From NCBI GenBank assembly GCA_016934295.1, contig JAFGTD010000014.1:1-40554 (forward strand): a stretch of 40,554 nt of DNA, given 5' to 3'. This stretch comes from Acidobacteriota bacterium. GTDB lineage: Bacteria; Acidobacteriota; UBA6911. Under the pieces are notes generated by a model. It did no database searches. It saw only the letters and a program-made list of their open reading frames with translations, and was not told where the DNA came from. Positions 25,983-34,138 of this stretch are shown here, piece after piece (position 1 is the stretch's first letter; every line of letters begins with the position of its first letter). A program made the translations under genes and the position numbers.

Positions 25983-27539
25983 GTGACGTTATTGACTGAG
26001 AAACTTACCAAAAAGCACCGACGGATCCAGGGGCTCCGGATCTCAAGCCAGATCTTTTTCTTCGGCTTGTTTGTTTTCCTGCTGCTGGCGACCCATTACT
26101 CGGGGGAAGATTCCATCGGTGCCGTTGAGGGCTTCTTTCATTTCGATCCCCTGATTGGATTGACAGCTTCCCTGGCATCCAGGACTTTCCTGATTGCTTC
26201 ACTCTGGGCACTGGCCACGGTCGCTATAACCGCGGTCTTCGGTCGCTTTGTTTGTGGCTGGGTTTGCCCGATGGGGGCCGCGCTGCAATTTTTTTCATTC
26301 CTTTTTAAAAAAGCAAGATGGAACGTGCCTGCGAATGAAGGTGTGCGCCTTTTATGCCTGAAGTATGCCGTTCTGGTGCTGGTGTTGACCGCCGCCCTGT
26401 TCACCCTGGATATTGCAGGATTTTTCGATCCGCTTTCGCTGCTTTACCGTTCCTTCATTACGGCTGTCCTGCCTGTGTTTGTCGTTTCAGGTGACGCAGC
26501 GGCATCAATTCTTCAGGATGCCGGATTGGCTTCCTTGGGAGATTACGCACAGGAAATCCTTCGGAATCTCACGATCAACCGGACGTTTCATCAGGCTTTG
26601 TTTCTGGGAGTGATTTTTCTGGGGATCCTTCTTTTAAATGGATATCGTGAACGGTTCTGGTGCCGGTATCTTTGTCCTGCCGGGGCTCTCCTGGCCGCTT
26701 TGTCCCGGTGGAATCTGGTCAAGGTTAAGGTGGATAAAGACCGGTGCGTCCAATGCGGGAACTGCACGCTTCATTGCCCGACCCAGGCAAATCCGTATCC
26801 CGATTCCGACTGGCAACCACGGGAATGCATATACTGCTACACCTGTTCTTCCGAATGCCCGACAAAGGCCATTCAGTTCCCGATTCGTTTGTCGCCGGTG
26901 GAGTCGAAATCCATCGATTTTTCAAGACGTAGATGGATTTTCTCGATATTAATCGGCGTCACGATGACTCCGTTGTTCAGGATTTCGGAATCGAACAAAA
27001 GAGCTTCGGATAAACGAATCCGCCCCCCGGGTGCACTGCCCGAGAAGCGATTCCTTTCTTTATGCACAAAATGTGGCGAATGCATGAAAGTCTGCCCCAC
27101 GAATGCCCTGCAGCCCGCCCTGAACCAGGCCGGGCCGGAAGGTTTATGGACGCCTGTTCTGGTGCCCCGGATCGGTTATTGCGAGTATTATTGCTCGCTT
27201 TGTACTCAAGTTTGTCCGACCGGCGCAATTAAGGAACTCGGAATTCGGGAAAAAGTGAAGGTCCGGATCGGATCGGCATGGATAAATAAGAATCGTTGTA
27301 TACCGTATGTTTTGGGAGAACCGTGCACTGTGTGTGAGGAGCAATGCCCGACATCGCCCAAGGCCATTATATTCACGGAGATGGATGTCTCCTTGCCGGA
27401 CGGTAACTGGACCATTCAGGAAGTTCCTGTTGTGGATCCGGATATATGCATTGGTTGCGGGATTTGTGAAACGAAATGTCCGGTTTATGATGAACCCGGA
27501 ATTTACTGCACCAGCATGGGAGAATCACGCTCGATTTAA
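25983..27539 (+). CDS. NapH-NapG-like fusion: membrane polyferredoxin
   Basis: A 518-residue membrane iron-sulfur protein. Residues about 15-220 resemble NapH/NosR-type membrane domains, with four to five helices and the motifs CGWVCPMGAALQF and FWCRYLCPAGALLAALSRW. Two [4Fe-4S] motifs follow (CVQCGNCTLHCP, CIYCYTCSSECP). Near residue 313 comes SRRRWIFSILIG, a twin-arginine-like sequence plus hydrophobic stretch, then a NapG-like part with four more clusters (CTKCGECMKVCP, CSLCTQVCP with its upstream Cys, CTVCEEQCP, CIGCGICETKCP). In periplasmic nitrate reductase systems NapH and NapG are separate and carry quinol electrons outward. Here one chain holds both and is paired with the QueG-like protein 210 bases upstream. 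GTG 25983 follows CAGGGAGA; TTG 25992 is an alternative. Confidence 0.8.
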   Translation: MTLLTEKLTKKHRRIQGLRISSQIFFFGLFVFLLLATHYSGEDSIGAVEGFFHFDPLIGLTASLASRTFLIASLWALATVAITAVFGRFVCGWVCPMGAALQFFSFLFKKARWNVPANEGVRLLCLKYAVLVLVLTAALFTLDIAGFFDPLSLLYRSFITAVLPVFVVSGDAAASILQDAGLASLGDYAQEILRNLTINRTFHQALFLGVIFLGILLLNGYRERFWCRYLCPAGALLAALSRWNLVKVKVDKDRCVQCGNCTLHCPTQANPYPDSDWQPRECIYCYTCSSECPTKAIQFPIRLSPVESKSIDFSRRRWIFSILIGVTMTPLFRISESNKRASDKRIRPPGALPEKRFLSLCTKCGECMKVCPTNALQPALNQAGPEGLWTPVLVPRIGYCEYYCSLCTQVCPTGAIKELGIREKVKVRIGSAWINKNRCIPYVLGEPCTVCEEQCPTSPKAIIFTEMDVSLPDGNWTIQEVPVVDPDICIGCGICETKCPVYDEPGIYCTSMGESRSI

Positions 27540-27610
27540 ACGTGTGACTGACACAAACTGCCTGAACGCTTGTTTGCCCCCCGAAGTAATCACTTATTGG
27601 GAAATGCGGT

Positions 27611-28021
27611 TTAATGGCCGTTTGACATCCGGCCCCGACCGTGACGGCCGCCCCCTCTTTGTAATTCCGCTTCCTTGATAATGCTTTCAAATATGCTCTT
27701 CTGATTTTCATCCAGTATAGCGGCTATCTTGGCATTGGTATCGGTACGGATGTCGTCCATTTTCCCCTGCAGCTCTTCCCGGCATGCATTGATCTCGCGG
27801 CGCGATTCTTCCAGGATTTCCCTGAGCTGCGTTTCCTGTTCCTGAGTAATTTGAAGCTTGTCGAATATCCTGGTTGAATGATCGTGCTGGCTGTATCGAC
27901 CGGTCAGATCGACCGGGCTTTGCGACTGTTGTTTCCAAAGCCAGGCTCCCGATGCACCGAGAAGGCATCCTGTTAAAAGTACGGCCACTAGTACCGCAAC
28001 AGCATTTTTACGGCTGGTCAC
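27611..28021 (-). CDS. Membrane-anchored Spy/CnrX-like periplasmic sensor
   Basis: A 136-residue protein with one N-terminal membrane helix (about 7-28, AVAVLVAVLLTGCLLGASGAWLW) and a helical periplasmic domain (LQITQEQETQLREILEESRREINACREELQGKMDDIRTDTNAKIAAILDENQKSIFESII). This is the LTxxQ/heavy-metal-sensor architecture (Spy, CpxP, ZraP, CnrX). The tail is rich in Gly, Arg and His (GGGRHGRGRMSNGH), which could bind metal. The GTG start at 28021 overlaps the anti-sigma stop by four bases and has GGGAGGAG upstream. In the CnrX model it would tune the anti-sigma factor in response to envelope stress or metal; this is inference from operon position. Confidence 0.8.
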   Translation of the reverse strand: MTSRKNAVAVLVAVLLTGCLLGASGAWLWKQQSQSPVDLTGRYSQHDHSTRIFDKLQITQEQETQLREILEESRREINACREELQGKMDDIRTDTNAKIAAILDENQKSIFESIIKEAELQRGGGRHGRGRMSNGH

Positions 28022-28476
28022 TGTATTTCTCCTCCCTCTTCCAGCCAACGGACGATTTCATCGTCTGTCGGAGCGATAAGGATATTCTGGTTTGTATTGT
28101 TGAGATCGCTGTCGGTCATCAACATTTCATATTCGACGTTTATGCCGGCTTCTTGCCCGGAAGGCTGAACCTGGAGAAATGAAAAAACCAGCAATATGGC
28201 TGCAAAGGCGATCCAGGCCGTCGCCGGCTTCGGCCAGTAAAAAGACAGAGCATCCCAGGAGTCTGAGCGTTCGAAGGCGATGGCGGATATCTTTTCGGGA
28301 TCCCGGTGCGGTTCGGGGATCTCCCGGATTTTTATAGCCCGTGCAACGTTAACCAGCAGATAGTTTCTGGTTCTGCATGAATCGCAAACGGTCAGATGTT
28401 GCCTGAATTTCTCCTGCTCTTCCGGATTCAGTTCGCCGTCCTGGAACCGATCGAATAACTTGCATAGTCTATTCAT
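28018..28476 (-). CDS. Anti-sigma factor with zinc-finger (zf-HC2) domain
   Basis: A 152-residue single-pass membrane protein. The cytoplasmic N-terminus has the anti-sigma zinc-binding pattern (LCKLFDRFQDGELNPEEQEKFRQHLTVCDSC, a Cys then HxxxCxxC). One membrane helix is near 88-103 (TAWIAFAAILLVFSFLQV), and a short acidic periplasmic tail follows. It would hold the ECF sigma factor inactive at the inner membrane. It overlaps the sigma gene by eight bases upstream and the sensor gene by four downstream, so the three are translated as one unit. Confidence 0.85.
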   Translation of the reverse strand: MNRLCKLFDRFQDGELNPEEQEKFRQHLTVCDSCRTRNYLLVNVARAIKIREIPEPHRDPEKISAIAFERSDSWDALSFYWPKPATAWIAFAAILLVFSFLQVQPSGQEAGINVEYEMLMTDSDLNNTNQNILIAPTDDEIVRWLEEGGEIQ

Positions 28477-29074
28477 GTCCGGATCCTCCGTTCAAATCGG
28501 CCCGGTATTTGATAAATGCCTGGTGGAGTTCGTTCCGCGCCCGGGAAACGCGGACTCTTGCAGTCGACTGCGGGACGTTGAGGATTTTTGCGACCGTGTC
28601 GTAACTGTGCCCCTCAATAACCCTTAGAATAAAGGCCGCCTTGTGCTTGGGCTTTAACCGATCCAAAAGAATTTGCGCAATCTCCAGATGACTGGAGGCC
28701 TCCTCCGGATCATGAGGATGCGCCTCGGGTTTAGTGACCATGGTTTGTAAAAGGCGTCGTTGTTCTCCTTCGGAAAGATCGCTCCAGAGATGGTGCCTGC
28801 GCGTTTTTTTTCGCCGGAGCTGGTCAATACAGTAATTGCCGGCGATGCGGAGAATCCAGGGGCCGAAAGGATACTTTGGGTCGAAGCGTTTCAGGGATAC
28901 CAGTACGCGCAGGAATATTTCCTGGACGACATCTTCAGCATCGTTAAAGTTACCCAGAGTACGGTATACGGTGCTCCAGACCACGGTATGGTAGAGACGT
29001 ACCAGCTCGGCAAAAGCATGCGCGTCGCCCCCGGATGCGGCTTGAATTAGGCTCGATTCGTTATCTTCTGGCAT
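28469..29074 (-). CDS. ECF-type RNA polymerase sigma factor (RpoE-like)
   Basis: A 201-residue extracytoplasmic-function sigma factor. Region 2 is FAELVRLYHTVVWSTVYRTLGNFNDAEDVVQEIFLRVLVSLKRFD with the promoter-melting part WILRIAGNYCIDQLRRKK. Region 4 is LKPKHKAAFILRVIEGHSYDTVAKILNVPQSTARVRVSRARNELHQ, the helix-turn-helix that reads the -35 element. Length is normal. It heads a three-gene operon with its anti-sigma factor and a CnrX/Spy-like sensor. Targets are not visible; the polyferredoxin and flavoprotein genes on either side are candidates only by proximity. Confidence 0.9.
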   Translation of the reverse strand: MPEDNESSLIQAASGGDAHAFAELVRLYHTVVWSTVYRTLGNFNDAEDVVQEIFLRVLVSLKRFDPKYPFGPWILRIAGNYCIDQLRRKKTRRHHLWSDLSEGEQRRLLQTMVTKPEAHPHDPEEASSHLEIAQILLDRLKPKHKAAFILRVIEGHSYDTVAKILNVPQSTARVRVSRARNELHQAFIKYRADLNGGSGHE

Positions 29075-29458
29075 TCTGCATTAAATCTAATTTAGATTCC
29101 AATTCGTCACAATCGAAAAACCGGTTCATCCGCTGCTGTTGTCCAGGGACCGTGAGTGTTGAAACAGCCTTTTGCCGGCTGCCGAAAATATTTCGGACCG
29201 ACCTCCTTACTGTCAAACGAAGCCGAATCCTCAAATTAAAATACGCAGTCCTCGAATTATGTTCCAATTCCGGTCAAGGAGCATGGGTGCACTTGCTTTC
29301 GATCCTGCAATGAAGATAATGGAAAAAGAATCGGACCGCAGGCTGGACGGTTGTACGCCGGGACAGTCCGATGTGGTTGCAAAGAGCGGTTTTCCAGAGA
29401 GAGGCGGAAAAACGGGAGATTCCCTGGCGGCCGGCCGGGGGAATCCGGGAGGAGTACT

Positions 29459-30061
29459 ATGAAAATACTGGGACTTTCTTTCAGTCCGCGGGAGCGGGGA
29501 AATACGGAACTGTTGATGGATGCCGTGCTGGCGGGGGCCGGGGAGCTTGGGGCGGAGACGGAACTCTATCGGGTGGTCGAGAAGAACATTCAGCCTTGCG
29601 ATGCCTGCGGTTCCTGCTTTACCACGGGCGAGTGCCCGATTGAAGACGATATGCAGTATCTCTATGAGAAAATGCTCTCGGCCGACGGAATCCTGTTCGG
29701 AACGCCCGTCTATTTCTACAATATAACCGCCCAGGGGAAGTGTGTCATCGACAGGACCATTGCCTTGAACCACGGAGGCAAAAGCCTCTCGAGCAAAGTC
29801 GGCGCCGTTGTCGCTGTCGCAGGCAGCCTGGGCCTTGTCGATGCGCTGAAAGACCTCTATTTCTACATGGTAACGAGGCGGATGCTGCCGGCCAGCTTCA
29901 TCGCCGCTTACGGTTCCAATAAGGGGGATGTGAAGGATTTCGAACAGTGTATGAAGGCATCCTCGGAACTGGGGCGCAATATGGCAAAGATCATCAAAAA
30001 GAAATTCGTGTATCCGGACGGGAAAGCAAATTACATTGCGTACGGCACGCACACTTTTTAG
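29459..30061 (+). CDS. NADPH-dependent FMN reductase / iron-sulfur flavoprotein (Isf-like)
   Basis: A 200-residue flavodoxin-fold protein. The FMN phosphate loop SFSPRERGNTELLMDAVLAGA is at residues 6-26, followed by the cysteine cluster PCDACGSCFTTGECPIEDDMQ near 47-67, typical of iron-sulfur flavoproteins of anaerobes that carry one [4Fe-4S] and one FMN. GTPVYFYNITAQGKCVIDRT is the second flavin loop. It likely moves electrons between ferredoxin and small acceptors such as oxygen species in the cytoplasm. The start at 29459 follows GGAGGAG at 29448-29454. It is divergent from the sigma operon; its stop codon shares a base with a heptamer repeat. Confidence 0.88.
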   Translation: MKILGLSFSPRERGNTELLMDAVLAGAGELGAETELYRVVEKNIQPCDACGSCFTTGECPIEDDMQYLYEKMLSADGILFGTPVYFYNITAQGKCVIDRTIALNHGGKSLSSKVGAVVAVAGSLGLVDALKDLYFYMVTRRMLPASFIAAYGSNKGDVKDFEQCMKASSELGRNMAKIIKKKFVYPDGKANYIAYGTHTF

Positions 30062-30088
30062 ATTGAAGATTGAAGATTAAAGATTGGG
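30061..30088. repeat. GATTGAA heptamer tandem repeat (4 units)
   Basis: GATTGAA, GATTGAA, GATTAAA, GATTGGG begin at the last base of the flavoprotein stop codon. Confidence 0.7.
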
Positions 30089-30136
30089 GCTGATAGGGAA
30101 TCGGTGGTCTGATTGTTTTTGTTGTTACGTAATCTT

Positions 30137-30222
30137 GTAGGGGCGAACCTTGTGTTCGCCCTTTCCCTTCTCCAGACAGCCCTGCATATCGTCGCAAGGG
30201 CGAACACAAGGTTCGCCCCTAC
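30137..30222. repeat. Family A palindromic intergenic element, copy 3
   Basis: An 86-base element with a 26-base perfect inverted repeat identical to that of copy 2. Its central segment (CTTCTCCAGACAGCCCTGCATAT) is the reverse complement, with few changes, of the segment in copy 1. Confidence 0.85.
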
Positions 30223-30270
30223 AGAGAACAAGATCGGAACGACAATTCAATCCGCCCCAATCTACAATCT

Positions 30271-30768
30271 TTATTCAGTTACAGCCCCTTCCAGCTTAAG
30301 CAATTTGCGTTTCAGTTCTTTCCCCAGTCCATAATTTCCGACGCCTCCGGATGCCGGGACGATTCGATGGCACGGGATGAGGAAGGGAATCGGATTGTTT
30401 GCCATAGCGTTTCCGACCGCCCGGGCGGCTTTCGGGAAACCGGCCCGCCGGGCCAGCCACGAATAGGACTGAACTTTACCGGCAGGCACCTTCAGCAGTG
30501 TCTTCAATACTTTCTGCTGAAATGGGGTGAAACCGGACCAGTCAATGGGCACTGAAGGTGTTTCCTGTCCTTTGACAATCCTGCGAAGCGCCTGTTTGTA
30601 GGCGCCGGGAACATCCCGGCGAACGGGATATATCCCGAAACGCTTCCGGTAGGCTTTTTCGAACGCCTGCGGCGTTTCTGCAGCAGTACGGATGGCTGTA
30701 ATTCCGTTGGGGCTGCAGGCAATCCGGAAATCGCCCAGATCTGTTTGAACCTTGGAATACCGGTGCAT
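30271..30768 (-). CDS. ogt: Methylated-DNA--protein-cysteine methyltransferase
   Basis: A 165-residue suicide repair enzyme that removes O6-alkyl groups from guanine in DNA. The N-terminal ribonuclease-like domain (residues 1-80) precedes the DNA-binding domain with FTPFQQKVLKTLLKVPAGKVQSYSWLARRAGFPKAARAVGNAM. The active-site block is IPFLIPCHRIVPASGGVGNYGLG, with Cys near residue 135. All key residues are intact. ATG 30768 has GGAG about seven bases upstream; a longer upstream frame has no ribosome site. Monocistronic. Confidence 0.92.
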   Translation of the reverse strand: MHRYSKVQTDLGDFRIACSPNGITAIRTAAETPQAFEKAYRKRFGIYPVRRDVPGAYKQALRRIVKGQETPSVPIDWSGFTPFQQKVLKTLLKVPAGKVQSYSWLARRAGFPKAARAVGNAMANNPIPFLIPCHRIVPASGGVGNYGLGKELKRKLLKLEGAVTE

Positions 30769-30977
30769 AAAAATTCTCCGGGGGATGATTCGCAATCGGC
30801 GAAAAAACATTTTCAGCCGTCCGGGATAATTATATGATGAGGAAGCATTGACATACACATTTTATAAGTGCCATTGTTTAACGGACGGCGATCTGGATTA
30901 ATTTTACGAATCGCCGGAAGGGGCGGATTACATCAGAAAATTTTATTTAACAAATTTGATAAGGATCCAAGCGAACT

Positions 30978-32069
<1,092 letters not shown>

Positions 32070-32103
32070 GCTGCTTCCGTGCCGGAATGTATGTTTCATT
32101 TTT

Positions 32104-32187
32104 ACAGGGGCGAACCTTCCGCCTTCTCCTAAGCCGAATCGAAGATTCGGCAAGGCTACGGCGGACAAGTTAGTGTTCGCCCCTTGT
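32104..32187. repeat. Family A element, mosaic copy with inner palindrome
   Basis: The ends are ACAGGGGCGAAC and GTTCGCCCCTTGT. The inside carries CCTTCCGCCTTC (shared with copy 1), the palindrome GCCGAATCGAAGATTCGGC at 32133-32151 (shared with 21291-21309) and GGCTACGGCGGACAAGTT. It is a composite of modules seen separately elsewhere in the window. Confidence 0.8.
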
Positions 32188-32201
32188 TATAATCGGGCTA
32201 A
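32188..32201 (+). promoter_or_regulatory. TATAAT box just upstream of the glycosyltransferase start
   Basis: TATAAT at 32188-32193 is eight bases before the ATG at 32202. No Shine-Dalgarno sequence is seen. If it is a real -10 box, the transcript would start at or next to the ATG (leaderless). The box lies at the edge of the repeat. Confidence 0.35.
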
Positions 32202-32942
32202 ATGGCGGAATCTTCGAATATTCAGCTGTCGGTTGTCATCCCTGCGTACAACGAAGAATTGCGGCTGTCGCATACGCTCTCGCAGGCGATCGCCTATCTG
32301 AAATCACAGCCGTTCCAATCGGAGATCCTTGTCGTGGATGACGGGTCTACGGATGGAACCGAACGGGTGGTGCGGCAGCAGGACGCCGCGCCGGTTCTCC
32401 TGGAGCTGCTGCAGCATCCGGACGGTGCAAATCATGGGAAAGGGGCGGCGGTTAAAAGGGGTGTCCTTGCGGCGAAAGGCAACTACCGCCTGTTTATGGA
32501 CGCGGACAATTCTACGACGTTGAATCAGGTGGAGCGTTTCTGGCCTTTTTTCCACCTGGGGTTGGAAGTCGTGATCGGGTCCAGGGCCCTCAAGGACTCT
32601 GTCGTCGATCTCCATCAATCAAAGGCCAAGGAGATGGCTGGACAGTTCGGCAACTGGCTTGTGCGCATGCTGGCCGTTCCCGGTATATTCGACACGCAGG
32701 CCGGATTCAAAATGTTCACGAGCCGGGCGGCGGAAGGCATATTTCAGAGACTGACCATCGACAAATGGGGCTACGACATAGAACTGCTGGTCATAGCACG
32801 GTCTTTGGGATACCGGGTCCGTGAAGTGCCCATAACCTGGCGGAACGCCCGGGGCAGCAAGGTAAGGGTGCGATCCTATTTCGAAGTGCTCGGCGAAATC
32901 CGGAGGATCCGGCGGAATCTTCGTGCGGGTTTGTACAAGTAA
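32202..32942 (+). CDS. Family 2 glycosyltransferase (dolichyl/polyprenyl-phosphate glucosyltransferase type)
   Basis: A 246-residue GT-A enzyme of the ALG5/DPM1 group, which transfers a sugar from a nucleotide sugar to a polyprenyl phosphate on the cytoplasmic side of the membrane. Motifs are LSVVIPAYNEELRLSHTL (nucleotide binding, residues 7-24), ILVVDDGSTDGTERVV, FMDADNSTTLNQVERF (the metal-binding DAD), VIGSRALKDS, and FDTQAGFKMFTSRAAEGIFQRLTIDKWGYDIELLVIARSLGYRVREVPITW. No membrane helices are seen. The product probably serves cell-envelope or glycan assembly; the sugar is unknown. Confidence 0.88.
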   Translation: MAESSNIQLSVVIPAYNEELRLSHTLSQAIAYLKSQPFQSEILVVDDGSTDGTERVVRQQDAAPVLLELLQHPDGANHGKGAAVKRGVLAAKGNYRLFMDADNSTTLNQVERFWPFFHLGLEVVIGSRALKDSVVDLHQSKAKEMAGQFGNWLVRMLAVPGIFDTQAGFKMFTSRAAEGIFQRLTIDKWGYDIELLVIARSLGYRVREVPITWRNARGSKVRVRSYFEVLGEIRRIRRNLRAGLYK

Positions 32943-32979
32943 GCCCATCCTCTTGGTAATCAGAATAGGGCATCTAGCC

Positions 32980-33248
32980 AGCTTCTACTCCTGGCTTCTG
33001 GCCTGTGACTTTTTTCGAAGTGAAAAGCTGTGCCGGAAATTCATCGGCGTCGGGGTCGGAATCGGTATCGGTCTTCGCCCCGGCTACGCCCGACAAGTCG
33101 GGATCGAGCTTTTAAAAAACGATTCCGATTCCGACTCCGAGACCAACCCCCGAAAACTGACCCGGAGTCACAGATTGTTTAATCCGATACCAACCGGAGG
33201 CCGGGCTCACTTCTGACTCCTGACTTCTTACTCCTTACTTCCTTTCTT
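32980..33248. repeat. Family B intergenic element, copy 2 (overlaps the proC end)
   Basis: Order of parts: heptamers CTACTCC, TGGCTTC, TGGCCTG, TGACTTT; the hairpin TTTTTTCGAAGTGAAAAGC; the left TCGG-hexamer arm; an inserted CCCGGCTACGCCCGACAAG module; GAGCTTTTAAAA; the right CCGA arm; ACCCGGAGTCACAG; CCGGAGGCCGGGCT; and final heptamers TGACTCC, TGACTTC, TTACTCC, TTACTTC (33214-33241). Copy 1 at 8338 has the same framework. Confidence 0.8.
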
Positions 33249-34081
33249 TTATTATTTGAATTGATCAGAATTCCGAGCTCTCTGGAACGGATTGTCGCCG
33301 CCTCGACCGCTTCCATGATGGTGGATCGGAAATTGCACTTTTCCAGCATTTTTAATCCTGCAAATGTAGTGCCTCCGGGAGTGGCGACCAGGTCCTTCAG
33401 TTCGCTGGGATGCTTGCCGGTTTCCAGAAGCATTTTCGCCGCCCCGTAAACGGTTTGCGCCGCCAGGAGCGAAGATTCCGACCTGGAGATTCCCAGCTGT
33501 ACCCCGGCATCGCTCAACGATTCGATGGCCAGAAAAACATAGGCGGGACCGCTTCCCGACAGGCCGGTCACTACATCCATGAGAGCTTCATTTTTTATTA
33601 ACACGGTGGTGCCGACACATTCAAAAATAGACTCCGCCCTCTTAAGGTCGGCCGGCTTGATATTCGGTCCCGGATACAGGGCCGTGACACCGGCGAGCAC
33701 CGATGCGGGTGCATTCGGCATCGCCCGGATGATTCCGGACTCGTGGTGCATTTTCTCGGCGATCTTTTCGGCCGTTACCCCCGCAACAATGGAGATAAAC
33801 AGATGCCCCTCATGACTCAATGTCGAAAGGCGATCCAGAAGCTCATCGACGTTCTGGGGCTTGACGGCTATGATGATAATGGATGATTTTTTAATAAGCT
33901 CTTTGTCGGATGCGGTGGTCTTAATGCCGTAAGTTTTGGATATGAAATTCAGCCGCTCTTTGCTTATATCGCATGCCAGGATATTCGATCTTGTCACTTT
34001 CCTGGATTGAATCAATCCGCGAATCAGGATTTCTCCCATATTTCCGGCACCGATGAATCCGACGACTTTTCCACTGAACAT
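33179..34081 (-). CDS. proC: Pyrroline-5-carboxylate reductase with repeat-derived C-terminal tail
   Basis: A 300-residue enzyme that reduces pyrroline-5-carboxylate to proline with NAD(P)H. The Rossmann motif VGFIGAGNMGEILIRGLI is at residues 6-23. It is followed by IIAVKPQNVDELL, the MPNAPASVLAGVTALYPG block, SGSGPAYVFLAIESLSDAGVQLGI and the C-terminal TPGGTTFAGLKMLE. Normal proteins end near residue 275, after the helix RSRELG. Here the frame continues for about 23 residues (KRKEVRSKKSGVRSEPGLRLVSD, from 33250 to 33182), encoded by heptamers and the end of the family B element. The tail is unlikely to be functional. The start at 34081 has AAAGGAG upstream. Confidence 0.92.
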   Translation of the reverse strand: MFSGKVVGFIGAGNMGEILIRGLIQSRKVTRSNILACDISKERLNFISKTYGIKTTASDKELIKKSSIIIIAVKPQNVDELLDRLSTLSHEGHLFISIVAGVTAEKIAEKMHHESGIIRAMPNAPASVLAGVTALYPGPNIKPADLKRAESIFECVGTTVLIKNEALMDVVTGLSGSGPAYVFLAIESLSDAGVQLGISRSESSLLAAQTVYGAAKMLLETGKHPSELKDLVATPGGTTFAGLKMLEKCNFRSTIMEAVEAATIRSRELGILINSNNKRKEVRSKKSGVRSEPGLRLVSD

Positions 34082-34138
34082 GGAATCTCCTTTATTTGGG
34101 CGCGGCTCGCACCGGCCGGATGCGAGCCGGTCTATTTT

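Noticed and set aside
25769..25999. A 76-codon frame between the QueG-like and polyferredoxin genes
   Set aside because: It has a TTG start without a ribosome site, no recognisable family, and overlaps the next gene's start.
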